This document shows, in pieces, positions 8,641 through 16,983 of a DNA stretch of 64,000 nt; within the stretch, counting starts at the first letter, position 1; each line of letters begins with the position of its first letter. This DNA is from Qipengyuania sp. YIM B01966. Its GTDB lineage: Bacteria > Pseudomonadota > Alphaproteobacteria > Sphingomonadales > Sphingomonadaceae. The position numbers and the translations under genes were made by a program. Under the pieces are notes generated by a model. That model did no database searches. It was given only the letters and a program-made list of their open reading frames with translations, and had not been told where the DNA came from. Location of the stretch: assembly GCF_016461955.1 (NCBI RefSeq), contig NZ_JADMNM010000001.1, forward strand, positions 469,179 to 533,178, given 5' to 3'.

Positions 8641-9416
8641 CCGACACTGACCGCCCGGCCCCCGTCAATCTCGCGCGCGTTCAGGGCGTGCCGTGGTTGA
8701 TTATCGTCGCGTTGCTGGCAGCGGTGGCGTGGCTCGGCTGGAAAGCGTTCTTCGAGACCGAGGAAGGCGATCCGGTCGGTAGCGCGATGCTCGCCTTCCA
8801 GAAGCAGAATTCGCTGACCGTGTTCTCCTCGCGGTTCGAGGTGGTCGCCGAGAGCACCGACAGTCGCGGCGTGGCCGGGGTGCCGATTCTCCAGTCGCGG
8901 CAGGCGACGATTGTGCCGGCAACGGTCGAATATCGCGTCGATCTGGCGCAGATGGACCGCGACCGGCTGCGCTGGGACGAGGCCAGCCGCACGCTCGAAG
9001 TGATCCTCCCGCCGCTCCGGATCTCGCGCCCCAATATCGACGAAGGCCGCGCGCGGGTGTTCACCGAGGGGGTGTTCGTCACCCGCGATGCCGCGCAGGA
9101 CCTCAGCCGCAACAACTCGCTTCAGGCCGAAGCGAAAGCCGCTGCCTTCGCCAAGAACCCCGAGGTGCTGGCGCTCGCCCGGCAGGCCGCGCGCGAGGCA
9201 CTGCGCCAGAACCTCGCCGTGCCGCTGGCGAGCGTCGCCAAGGGGGAGGTGACGGTCGAGGTTCGTTTTGACGGGGAAGCGCCCGCTGCGCTGCCCCCCG
9301 GCACCGCGAAGCTCGCACCGGCCCGCGCAGCAGCCGGCGCCAGCCCCGCGCTGATACGGGAACGCTGGCAGCTGCTGCACCGTTCTATAACGACACGCGC
9401 GAGCCTTCGCGCCTGA
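8625..9416 (+). CDS. DUF4230 membrane-anchored protein
   Basis: A 263-residue protein with one N-terminal membrane helix (about 23-40, WLIIVALLAAVAWLGWKAFF) and an extracytoplasmic beta-rich domain matching DUF4230 in layout (NSLTVFSSRFEVVAEST, then a conserved YRVDLAQMDRDRLRW strand pair). The function is unknown. I chose the ATG at 8625 because GAAGGAG ends 4 bp before it; the alternative ATG at 8637, which would overlap the upstream stop as ATGA, lies 16 bp from that site. The C-terminal 40 residues are Ala-rich and probably disordered. Confidence 0.78.
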   Translation: MAQRMTDTDRPAPVNLARVQGVPWLIIVALLAAVAWLGWKAFFETEEGDPVGSAMLAFQKQNSLTVFSSRFEVVAESTDSRGVAGVPILQSRQATIVPATVEYRVDLAQMDRDRLRWDEASRTLEVILPPLRISRPNIDEGRARVFTEGVFVTRDAAQDLSRNNSLQAEAKAAAFAKNPEVLALARQAAREALRQNLAVPLASVAKGEVTVEVRFDGEAPAALPPGTAKLAPARAAAGASPALIRERWQLLHRSITTRASLRA

Positions 9417-9427
9417 CGGGGATGATA

Positions 9428-10417
9428 ATGACCGCCTTCAATACCAGACTGCCGACCGGAACCGACCTGCTGGCCGAAATCGACCGCCTGCGCAAAGAGC
9501 GCAATGCAGTGATCCTGGCGCATTATTATCAGAAGCCCGAAATCCAGGACATTGCCGATTTCGTGGGGGACAGCCTCGAGCTGAGCCGCAAGGCGGCCGC
9601 CACCAATGCCGACGTGATCGCCTTCTGCGGCGTCAAGTTCATGGCCGATACCGCCAAGATCCTCAGCCCCGACAAGATCGTCGTGCTGCCCGATCTCGAC
9701 GCCGGGTGCAGCCTCGAGGACAGTTGCCCGCCCGACAAGTTCCGCGCTTTCCGCGAAGCGCATCCCGACCATATCGCGCTGACCTACATCAACTGTTCGA
9801 CCGAGGTGAAGGCGCTCAGCGATATCATCGTCACCAGTTCGAGCGCGGAGACGATCCTCAGCCAGATCCCGCCCGAGCAGAAGATCATTTTCGGTCCAGA
9901 CCGGCACCTGGGCGGTTATCTCAGCCGCAAGTTCGGACGCGAGATGCTGCTGTGGCCGGGCGTGTGCATCGTCCACGAGGCATTTTCCGAAACCGAACTG
10001 CTGAAGCTCAAAGAACAGCATCCGGGCGCGCCTGTGGCCGCGCATCCCGAATGCCCGCCGGCGATCATCGATCACGCCGATTATGTCGGCTCGACCAGCG
10101 GCATTCTGCAATTCGCCAAGACCTTCCCCGGCGATACGCTGATCGTCGCCACCGAACCCCACATCATGCACCAGATGGAAAAGGCGGTGCCTGAAAAGCG
10201 GTTCATCGGGGCGCCCGGCGCCGACGGCAACTGCAATTGCAACATCTGCCCCTACATGGCGCTGAACACGATGGAGAAGCTTTACACCGCGCTGCGCGAT
10301 CTCGAACCGCGGATCGAGATCGAGGAAGGCCTGCGGATTGCGGCGAAGAAGAGCCTCGACCGCATGCTGGAAATGGCCAGCGGGACTGTCGGCCAGGGCG
10401 ATCTGGGGGCGCGCTAG
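9428..10417 (+). CDS. nadA: Quinolinate synthase NadA
   Basis: Condenses iminoaspartate with dihydroxyacetone phosphate to quinolinate in NAD biosynthesis, using a [4Fe-4S] cluster. The product of about 329 residues carries the expected cluster cysteines: DAGCSLEDSC (C94), WPGVCIVH (C180) and CNCNICPYM (C274), numbered from the ATG at 9428. The substrate-site motifs LAHYYQKPEIQDIADFVGDS and GSTSGI are intact. An ATG six bases earlier directly abuts the GGGG that probably acts as ribosome-binding site, so 9428 is preferred. nadB and nadC are absent from the window. Its stop shares CTAG with the convergent gene. Confidence 0.96.
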   Translation: MTAFNTRLPTGTDLLAEIDRLRKERNAVILAHYYQKPEIQDIADFVGDSLELSRKAAATNADVIAFCGVKFMADTAKILSPDKIVVLPDLDAGCSLEDSCPPDKFRAFREAHPDHIALTYINCSTEVKALSDIIVTSSSAETILSQIPPEQKIIFGPDRHLGGYLSRKFGREMLLWPGVCIVHEAFSETELLKLKEQHPGAPVAAHPECPPAIIDHADYVGSTSGILQFAKTFPGDTLIVATEPHIMHQMEKAVPEKRFIGAPGADGNCNCNICPYMALNTMEKLYTALRDLEPRIEIEEGLRIAAKKSLDRMLEMASGTVGQGDLGAR

Positions 10418-11310
10418 GTTTTCCCGCCGGCTTTGGCGAGAACCAGCGCCGCGCTGACCAGCGCCATGCCGACCAAGTCGAGCGGCGCCAGCACCTCGCC
10501 AAACGCCAGCCATCCGCTCAGCGCGGCGAGCGCCGGCTGGGTCAACAGCGCCATGCCGATGATCAGCGGCGTAAAGTGCTTGAGCGCATAGACCAGTAGC
10601 CCCTGCCCGATGACCTGGCTGGACAGGGCCAGGCCAACCACCGGGAGCCACCCGGCGTCACCCGGGACAACCGGTTCGCCGATGAACAGCGCGATTGCCA
10701 GCAGAACGGGCGCTGCGGCAAGACTGATCATCGTCAGCACTGTCCACTGCCCCAACGTCGCGCGGGCCATTTGTGCCGGCAGGATATAGATCACATAGAA
10801 GGCCCCGGCGAGCAGGCAGAACAGGTCACCGACCAGCGTCGCGGCCGAAATCTCGAGGCTGCGGCCCATCAACAGCGCCGCCCCGCCAAAGGCCGCCGCC
10901 AAGGCCAGCCATTCCTTGCCATCGGGCGCGCGGCGCAGCGCTACCAGACCCCACAGCATGATCAGGATGCTGCCCGCATTGCCGAACAGGGTGGCATTGC
11001 CCAGCCGCGTCAACTCGATCCCTGTATGCCAGCTCGCAAGGTCAAGCCCGAAGGCCGTTCCTGCCATGATCAGCAACATTGCCGTGCGCCGGGTCGGCCG
11101 GTTGGCGCCGCGCTCGCGCCAGGCCAGGAACAAGAACAGCGGCAGCGGCAGCGCCATGCGCCAGAAACCCGCAGCCACGGGGCCGGTATCGGTCAGCCGC
11201 ACCAGCCACGGCCCCAGGGCGAGGAAGGCATTTCCCAGCAGCAAGGCCGCCAAGTGCCACGCGCGCGGGGCCAAGGATTCGTTGTCATGCGGGCTGGTTG
11301 CACTGCTCAT
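10414..11310 (-). CDS. EamA/DMT-family transporter
   Basis: A 298-residue polytopic membrane protein with about ten hydrophobic helices in two repeated five-helix halves, the hallmark of the drug/metabolite transporter superfamily. The first half contains WRMALPLPLFLFLAW and the second ends with an EamA-type segment ALSGWLAFGEVLAPLDLVGM. The substrate cannot be told from sequence. It converges on nadA, and the two stop codons share the four bases CTAG at 10414-10417. Confidence 0.88.
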   Translation of the reverse strand: MSSATSPHDNESLAPRAWHLAALLLGNAFLALGPWLVRLTDTGPVAAGFWRMALPLPLFLFLAWRERGANRPTRRTAMLLIMAGTAFGLDLASWHTGIELTRLGNATLFGNAGSILIMLWGLVALRRAPDGKEWLALAAAFGGAALLMGRSLEISAATLVGDLFCLLAGAFYVIYILPAQMARATLGQWTVLTMISLAAAPVLLAIALFIGEPVVPGDAGWLPVVGLALSSQVIGQGLLVYALKHFTPLIIGMALLTQPALAALSGWLAFGEVLAPLDLVGMALVSAALVLAKAGGKT

Positions 11311-11364
11311 CGCGCGCCCCTAGCCCGGAAATGACACGAAACCAGCGAAAAGGATTCGCCTGCA

Positions 11365-12468
11365 ATGCATGACGCGCTGTTCCAGCCGATCGATCTTGGG
11401 GCCATTCACTGCCCGAACCGCATCTTCATGGCCCCGCTGACGCGCGGGCGCGCCACGGCGCCGGGGATGGTCCCGAACGAGATGATGGCGACCTATTACA
11501 GCCAGCGCGCCGGGGCCGGGCTGATCATCAGCGAGGCAACCGGGATCAGCCAGGAAGGGCTCGGCTGGCCTTTCGCGCCGGGCATCTGGAGCGACGAACA
11601 GGTCGATGGATGGGCCCGCGTCACCGATGCCGTGCACGAAGCGGGCGGACGTATAGTTCTTCAGCTGTGGCATATGGGACGGCTGGTCCATGCCGATTTC
11701 AATGATGGCAAGCCGGGCGTCTCGCCGTCTGCCACCTGCGCGCCGGGGCACGCGCACACCCCCACCGGCCGCAAGGATTACGAACCCGCCCGCGAATTGC
11801 CGCTGGCCGAAATTCCGCGCGTGATCGAAGATTACGCCAAGGCCGCCGAGAATGCCCGGCGGGCGGGGTTCGATGGCGTCCAGCTGCACGGCGCCAATGG
11901 CTATCTGGTGGACCAGTTCCTGCGCGATTCGACCAATCTGCGCGAGGATGAATATGGCGGCAGCCCGGAAAACCGCACGCGCTTTTTGCGCGAGGCATTG
12001 AGCGCGCTGATCGGCGTCTGGGGGCCGGAGCGCGTCGGCGTGCGCCTGTCGCCCAATGGCGAGACGCAAGGCTGCGACGATAGCGATCCGGCGGCGACCT
12101 TCGGCGCGGCGGCGCGGGTGGTCGAGGAGTTGAAGGTTGCCTTCCTTGAACTGCGCGAACCTGGCCCCGATGGCACCTTCGGGAACACCGATGTGCCCAA
12201 GCAGAGCCCGCTGATCCGCTCGCTCTACTCCGGCAAACTGGTTCTCAATTCGGACTATACGGCGGAGCAGGCCGAGGCGGATATCACGGCCGGGCGGTGC
12301 GACGCGGTCAGCTTCGGGCGGCCCTATATCTCCAACCCCGACCTCGATCTGCGCATTGCCGAAGGGGCGCCTTTTGCGCCCAACGTCAACGTGCCGGTCA
12401 GCTGGTATCTGCCCGGCCCGGAAGGCTATGTGGATTATCCGACGCTGGCCGAAGAACGCGCCGCCTGA
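11365..12468 (+). CDS. Old yellow enzyme family alkene reductase (NemA-like)
   Basis: An FMN-dependent NAD(P)H ene-reductase of about 367 residues. The N-terminal FMN segment (CPNRIFMAPLTRGRA), the QLWHMGR strand, the substrate-binding pair in DGVQLHGANGYLVDQF (His-X-X-Asn), the DEYGGSPENRTRF signature and the phosphate-binding AVSFGRPYISNPDL are all present. This matches the N-ethylmaleimide reductase / xenobiotic reductase subgroup that reduces electrophilic alkenes or nitro compounds. The physiological substrate is unknown. A 54 bp gap separates it from the divergent transporter. Confidence 0.93.
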   Translation: MHDALFQPIDLGAIHCPNRIFMAPLTRGRATAPGMVPNEMMATYYSQRAGAGLIISEATGISQEGLGWPFAPGIWSDEQVDGWARVTDAVHEAGGRIVLQLWHMGRLVHADFNDGKPGVSPSATCAPGHAHTPTGRKDYEPARELPLAEIPRVIEDYAKAAENARRAGFDGVQLHGANGYLVDQFLRDSTNLREDEYGGSPENRTRFLREALSALIGVWGPERVGVRLSPNGETQGCDDSDPAATFGAAARVVEELKVAFLELREPGPDGTFGNTDVPKQSPLIRSLYSGKLVLNSDYTAEQAEADITAGRCDAVSFGRPYISNPDLDLRIAEGAPFAPNVNVPVSWYLPGPEGYVDYPTLAEERAA

Positions 12469-12469
12469 G

Positions 12470-12823
12470 CTATTCTGGCGCGTCGGCCCCATCGGCCGCC
12501 GCCGCGTCCGGCTCCGGCGCCGCATCGGCGAGGGGGCGCGACGCGGACGGCGCGGCGGCGGCGGGGGTATCGTCAGCCTGGCCGGGCGCGCGCTCCGCCC
12601 CGCCATCGCCGGAACCGTCAGCCTCCGGTATCGCATCGGGTTCGGCCGGGGCGGATTGCGAGCGCACCGTGTCGAGCGGCAGCATGGCGTCGCTGATCGA
12701 GCCGCCCAGCACCTCGCCCTTGCTGTCTTCGGCCGTGCCGGCATCGATGCCCGAACCGCCGCAGGCGGCCAGAGCCAGCGCCGGCAGCAGGGCAAGGATG
12801 GCAGTAAGGCGCACAGCAGGCAT
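12470..12823 (-). CDS. Small putative lipoprotein, Asp/Ala/Pro-rich
   Basis: A 117-residue predicted lipoprotein of unknown function. A hydrophobic signal (LTAILALLPALALAACG) ends in the lipobox LAAC, so the mature protein would start at that cysteine. The rest is acidic and rich in Ala, Pro and Asp with no recognisable fold. Its ATG overlaps the last base of the lipB stop (TGATG), which suggests translational coupling to lipB. Confidence 0.7.
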   Translation of the reverse strand: MPAVRLTAILALLPALALAACGGSGIDAGTAEDSKGEVLGGSISDAMLPLDTVRSQSAPAEPDAIPEADGSGDGGAERAPGQADDTPAAAAPSASRPLADAAPEPDAAAADGADAPE

Positions 12824-13500
12824 CAGGGTCTGTCTCCGCAGCGGCCGAGAGCGGCCAGGAAATCGGGCAGGCGCGCCAGCAGCGCCTGGTCCAGTTCCTC
12901 GCTGGTAATATCTATCCCCAGCCGTGCAAGGCTCGTCACGCCGTGTTCGGCAATCCCGCAGGGCACGATGCCGCTGAAATGGTCGAGATCGGGCGCGCGG
13001 TTCAGCGACAAGCCGTGCATCGTCACCCAGCGGCGCACGCGCACACCGATCGCGCCGATCTTCGCCTCGCGCCCGTCAATGTCGGTGGTCCAGATGCCGA
13101 CCCGCCCCTCCGCGCGCCAGCTGGCGAGGCCCAGATCGCCCAGCACCGCAATCACCCAGCCTTCGAGCGAATGGACGAAATTACGCACGTCGCGTCCGCG
13201 TCGCGACAGGTCGAGCAGGACATAGCCGATCCGCTGGCCCGGCCCGTGATAGGTATAGCGCCCGCCCCGCCCGGCCTCGACAACCTCGAACCGCGGATCG
13301 AGCAGTTCGGCGCCCGCCGCGCTGGTCCCGGCAGTATAGACCGGCGGATGGTCGAGCAGCCAGACCAGCTCGGCCGCCTCGCCCGCAGCGATCGCCCGGT
13401 TACGCGCCTCCATCTCCGCCAGCGCCGCGCGATAGGGTACGAGCTTGCTCTCGCGGCAAATTTCTGGGGTCGGCGGCGTGGACGGCGCAGTCATGGCCAT
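12823..13500 (-). CDS. lipB: Octanoyltransferase LipB
   Basis: Transfers octanoate from acyl carrier protein to lipoyl domains, the first step of lipoate synthesis. The 225-residue product has the LipB motifs [11 protein letters not shown], the catalytic lysine in [11 protein letters not shown] (K147) and the catalytic cysteine in FSGIVPCGI (C181), with [10 protein letters not shown] between. An alternative start two codons later (MTAPS) is possible. lipA is not in the window. Confidence 0.95.
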   Translation of the reverse strand: MAMTAPSTPPTPEICRESKLVPYRAALAEMEARNRAIAAGEAAELVWLLDHPPVYTAGTSAAGAELLDPRFEVVEAGRGGRYTYHGPGQRIGYVLLDLSRRGRDVRNFVHSLEGWVIAVLGDLGLASWRAEGRVGIWTTDIDGREAKIGAIGVRVRRWVTMHGLSLNRAPDLDHFSGIVPCGIAEHGVTSLARLGIDITSEELDQALLARLPDFLAALGRCGDRP

Positions 13501-13554
13501 TGCGTGGCGCGGTCCGGGCCGCTTATCAAGGGGCTAAGCATGAGGGGTATCGAG

Positions 13555-14382
13555 ATGGCGCGCAAATTCGACATGAGCCGGGCGTGGAACGAGGCGCTGG
13601 CCATGCTGTCGGCCAATCGCGAAACGGTGCTGATCATCGCCGGGCTGTTCTTCTTCCTGCCTTATCTGGGGATGATGCTGTTGCTGCCCGACATGGCCGA
13701 AGGGCTGTCCATGGCGGGCAAACCGGGGGGCGATCCCGAGGCAGCGATGGACGCGTTGCGGAGCTTTTACGCCCGGCACTGGTGGGTCTTCCTGCTGATC
13801 GGCCTGGCGCAGGCCGTCGGGATGCTGGCGCTGCTCGACCTCCTCGGCCCGCGCCGGCCGACCGTGGGCGAGGCGCTGAAGCAGGGCACAGGCGCGCTAT
13901 TGCCTTATATCGGGAGCCAGCTGATCGCAGGGTTTGGTGCCGGGCTGTTGCTGATCATTCCGCTCGCGCTTATGGCTGTGTCGCCCGCCGCTGGTGCACT
14001 GCTGCTGATCGCTGCCATCGTCGGACTCATCTACCTGATGACCAAATTCGCGCTGGTATCGCCGGTGCTGATGATCGACCGCCAGCGCAATCCGGTGGCC
14101 GCGCTGCGCCGGTCCTGGCAGCTGACCCGGGGCAACAGCCTGCGGCTGTTCCTGTTCATCTTCCTGATCGCGCTGGCGGTGACGGTGGCGTTTATCGTCG
14201 TGTCGATGATCGCAGGGCTCATCTTTGCTCTGTTCGGCCCCGAAGGCGCGCTGATCGGCAATGGCCTCGTTGCCGCGCTGCTAAATGCAGCATGGGCGGT
14301 GCTGATCCTCGCCGCGCTCGCCGCGGTGCATCGCCAGCTTGCCGGTGCAGAGCCCGCCGCACCGCCTGCCCCAATCGAATAG
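13555..14382 (+). CDS. Multi-helix membrane protein, GPDPase-membrane-domain type
   Basis: A 275-residue integral membrane protein with about six hydrophobic segments and the pattern ALRRSWQLTRGNSLRLFLFI that is typical of the 'glycerophosphoryl diester phosphodiesterase membrane domain' family. Only the membrane domain is present; there is no phosphodiesterase catalytic domain, so an enzymatic role is not supported. GAGGGG at 13542-13547 lies 7 bp before the ATG at 13555; an ATG at 13540 is the alternative. Confidence 0.78.
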   Translation: MARKFDMSRAWNEALAMLSANRETVLIIAGLFFFLPYLGMMLLLPDMAEGLSMAGKPGGDPEAAMDALRSFYARHWWVFLLIGLAQAVGMLALLDLLGPRRPTVGEALKQGTGALLPYIGSQLIAGFGAGLLLIIPLALMAVSPAAGALLLIAAIVGLIYLMTKFALVSPVLMIDRQRNPVAALRRSWQLTRGNSLRLFLFIFLIALAVTVAFIVVSMIAGLIFALFGPEGALIGNGLVAALLNAAWAVLILAALAAVHRQLAGAEPAAPPAPIE

Positions 14383-14394
14383 AAGGGTCGCCGG

Positions 14395-15027
14395 TCAGGC
14401 GGCGTCGTCCTTCCAGCCCCAGAACAGCTGGCAGGGCAGGATGTTGAGCAGTTCGAACCCCTGCTCGATCCGCGCGAAATAGGGCGCCATGAAATCGCGT
14501 GCGGCGCTCGAAAACTGATAGACCAGGAAGGCCCCGCCCGGCCGGATCACCCGGTGCGTCGCTGCCGCGATCCGGTCGCCCACGCCATCGGGCAGGGTCG
14601 AAAAGGGCAGGCCCGACAGCACGTAATCGGCGTGGTCGTGGCCCAAAGCGCGGACGATCTGCTCGACATCTTCGGCAGAGCCCAGCACCGCGTGGAACCG
14701 GCTGTCGGCAAAGGTGCGCTTGAGATAGTCGATATAGAGCGGGTTGGTGTCGATCACGATCAGCTCGCCATCGCGCCGCAACCGTTCGAGCACCGGCCCG
14801 CAGAACGTGCCGACCCCCGGCCCGTATTCGACGAACAGCCGGCATTCGTCCCATTTCACCGGCGCCAGCATCTTGCGGATGGTGAAGCGGGAAGACGGAA
14901 TGATCGAGCCGACCATCCGCGGATGTTCGACAAAGCCCCGAAAAAACACGCCCCATTGACCGAACAGATGGGCCAGTGAGCGGCGGCGTGGCAGGCGCGG
15001 CGCTGCCAGATCGTTGGTCGAATTCAA
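14395..15027 (-). CDS. Class I SAM-dependent methyltransferase, PmtA-like
   Basis: A 210-residue Rossmann-fold methyltransferase. Motif I is VEYGPGVGTF and motif II the acidic ELIVIDTNPLYI. The segment VLSGLPFSTLPD followed by IRPGGAFLVYQFS matches the phospholipid N-methyltransferase (PmtA) / rRNA-dimethylase-like branch. In PmtA this enzyme makes phosphatidylcholine from phosphatidylethanolamine. An N-terminal amphipathic stretch (LAHLFGQWGVFFRGFVEHP) could bind membrane. Substrate assignment is inference; other small-molecule methyltransferases share the motifs. Confidence 0.78.
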   Translation of the reverse strand: MNSTNDLAAPRLPRRRSLAHLFGQWGVFFRGFVEHPRMVGSIIPSSRFTIRKMLAPVKWDECRLFVEYGPGVGTFCGPVLERLRRDGELIVIDTNPLYIDYLKRTFADSRFHAVLGSAEDVEQIVRALGHDHADYVLSGLPFSTLPDGVGDRIAAATHRVIRPGGAFLVYQFSSAARDFMAPYFARIEQGFELLNILPCQLFWGWKDDAA

Positions 15028-15159
15028 GATGGCTTACTCGCAGGCGCCGCCGGAAGGTCGCGGCCAAGGATGCCAGCGAAATCGCAAATTCGCCGCCGCT
15101 TGGCAAGCATCGCCGGCGGGCGATTGCCAGTCTGCCCACCGAAGGCTAGCGCGGGCGCA

Positions 15160-16536
15160 ATGGCGGAAAACGACCTCCCCCCTGCCGCGCCGGCAGCGGC
15201 GCCGGGAACGGGCAGCGCGATTTCGCGCGGGCGCATGGCACTGCTGTTCATGGTCATGCTGGTGACGGCGGCGGGCAATACCGCGATGCAATCGGTGATG
15301 CCCTCGATCGGGACCGATCTCGGCGTAGCGGATGTGTGGATCAGCACGGCCTATACGTGGTCTGCGGTGTTGTGGATGTTGATGGCGCCGTTCTGGGCGC
15401 GCCGCTCGGACCGGCGCGGTCGCAAGGCGATGATGGCGCTGGGACTGATCGGATTCATCCTGTCGTTCTCGCTGTGCGGGCTGGTGCTGTGGTTCGGCCT
15501 CGCCGGCGCGCTTTCGGCGACGCTGACGCTGGTGCTGTTTGCCGCCGCGCGCAGCCTTTATGGCGGGTTCGGCTCGGCCGCGCCGCCAGCGGTCCAGGCC
15601 TATGTCGCCAGCCGCACCGCCCGCAGCGAGCGGACACGGGCACTGGCGCTGGTCGCCTCGAGCTTCGGGCTCGGCACAGTGATCGGCCCGGCGCTGGCGC
15701 CGCTGCTGGTATTCGACGGATTGGGGCTGGTGGGCCCGTTCGTGATCTTCTCGGCCATCGCGCTGGTGGTTCTGATAGCGCTGCGGGCCATTCTGCCCGA
15801 TGACACGCCAAGCTATGCGGCGCGCGGCGAGGTCATTGCCGCGCCCTTCAGCGCCGGCTCGAACGCTGGGATGGCCAGCCGCCGCGACGATGCCGACGAT
15901 GAAGCGGAAGATGCGGGCGCGCTGCCGGTGGGCGATATCCCGCATCTGCGCTGGACCGACCGGAGGCTGCGCCCGTGGCTGGTCGCCAGCCTGCTCGGCG
16001 GCCATGCGCAGGCGGCATTGGTCGGGGTGATCGGCTTTGTCGTGCTCGACCGGCTGGGCCTGCGCGGCGATGCCCATGCCGCTGCCGGGCCGATCGGGCT
16101 GGTATTGATGGCGGGCGCGATTTCGACGCTGCTGGCGCAATGGGGCCTGATCCCGATGCTCAAGCTGGGGCCCAAGGCGTCGACGCTGTGGGGTGCCGGG
16201 CTGGCGGTGGTCGGTACCCTGCTGGTCGGTGCGGCGCACCAGTTGCACCCGATTGCGCTCGGCATGGCGATCGCATCGCTCGGCTTCGGCCTGCTTCGGC
16301 CGGGGGTGACCGCCGGCTCCTCACTCGCGGTGACGCGGGCCGAGCAGGGCCAGATTGGCGGGATCATCGCCTCGGTCGCAGGTGCGGCCTATATCTTCGC
16401 CCCCAGCCTCGGCGTGCTGATCTATGGCTGGCACCCGTGGCTGGGCTTCGGCCTGATCGCGGCACTGTGCCTGGCGGTGCTGCTGCTGGGGCGGACCAGC
16501 CTCGAAAGCGACGCCGTGCTCGAAGGGCGCGGCTAG
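15160..16536 (+). CDS. Major facilitator superfamily transporter
   Basis: A 458-residue membrane protein with about twelve hydrophobic helices. The MFS loop motif between helices 2 and 3 is visible as APFWARRSDRRGRKAMM, and motif C-like ASSFGLGTVIGPALAPLL supports a drug-efflux-type antiporter. A hydrophilic acidic central loop (near residues 245-275, SRRDDADDEAEDAG) separates the two six-helix halves. The substrate is unknown. Its TAG stop shares the CTAG of 16533-16536 with the convergent arsC. Confidence 0.9.
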   Translation: MAENDLPPAAPAAAPGTGSAISRGRMALLFMVMLVTAAGNTAMQSVMPSIGTDLGVADVWISTAYTWSAVLWMLMAPFWARRSDRRGRKAMMALGLIGFILSFSLCGLVLWFGLAGALSATLTLVLFAAARSLYGGFGSAAPPAVQAYVASRTARSERTRALALVASSFGLGTVIGPALAPLLVFDGLGLVGPFVIFSAIALVVLIALRAILPDDTPSYAARGEVIAAPFSAGSNAGMASRRDDADDEAEDAGALPVGDIPHLRWTDRRLRPWLVASLLGGHAQAALVGVIGFVVLDRLGLRGDAHAAAGPIGLVLMAGAISTLLAQWGLIPMLKLGPKASTLWGAGLAVVGTLLVGAAHQLHPIALGMAIASLGFGLLRPGVTAGSSLAVTRAEQGQIGGIIASVAGAAYIFAPSLGVLIYGWHPWLGFGLIAALCLAVLLLGRTSLESDAVLEGRG

Positions 16537-16877
16537 AGAATTTCCTCCAGCACCTCGGTCGGCCGCGCCAACCGGACACCCTTGTCGGTTTCGACCAGCG
16601 GGCGTTCGATCAGGCGCGGATCGGCCGCCATGGCGGCGAGAATGGTCGCGGCATCGGCATCCGGCCGGCCGCGTTTGGCCGCGTCGGTTCCACTTAGCCG
16701 CAGCCCCTCGCGCGGGTGCATCCCGGCCCGGTCATAAAGCGCGGCGAGCGTTTCAGCCGAAGGCGGCTGCTCAAGGTATCGGATGACCTCCACCGCAATG
16801 TCGCCGCGGGCTTCGAGCATCGCCAAAGCCGCGCGCGATTTGCTGCAATTCGGATTGTGCCAGATGGTTGCTTTCAT
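16533..16877 (-). CDS. arsC: ArsC-family arsenate reductase (glutaredoxin type)
   Basis: A 114-residue thioredoxin-fold protein. The N-terminal HNPNCSKSR places the catalytic cysteine at residue 11, equivalent to C12 of Escherichia coli ArsC, and the C-terminal part has the RPDADAATILAAM and LIERPLVETDKGVRLARP segments of the family. Arsenate reduction is the known activity, but no arsB, acr3 or arsR is nearby, and the Spx/YffB relatives share this fold. The start at 16877 begins the catalytic domain; the frame extends further upstream without support. Confidence 0.85.
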   Translation of the reverse strand: MKATIWHNPNCSKSRAALAMLEARGDIAVEVIRYLEQPPSAETLAALYDRAGMHPREGLRLSGTDAAKRGRPDADAATILAAMAADPRLIERPLVETDKGVRLARPTEVLEEIL

Positions 16878-16926
16878 ACCCCGAGCATAGGGCGCATCGC
16901 GGGCCACGCAATGTTTCCGGTTGACC

Positions 16927-16969
16927 TGCGAATGAATCGCAATAAGGGCGATTTTGATAATCATTCGCA
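16927..16969 (+). promoter_or_regulatory. Fur-like repeat pair upstream of the TonB receptor
   Basis: TGCGAATGA at 16927-16935 is mirrored exactly by TCATTCGCA at 16961-16969. The right copy is part of TGATAATCATTCGCA, which resembles the Fur box half-sites (GATAATCAT). The left copy sits in TGCGAATGAATCGCA, itself an imperfect palindrome. The pair lies 15 bp before the GTG start of a siderophore receptor, where an iron regulator would be expected to bind. Assignment to Fur is inference. Confidence 0.6.
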
Positions 16970-16983
16970 AGTGGAGTCTTATT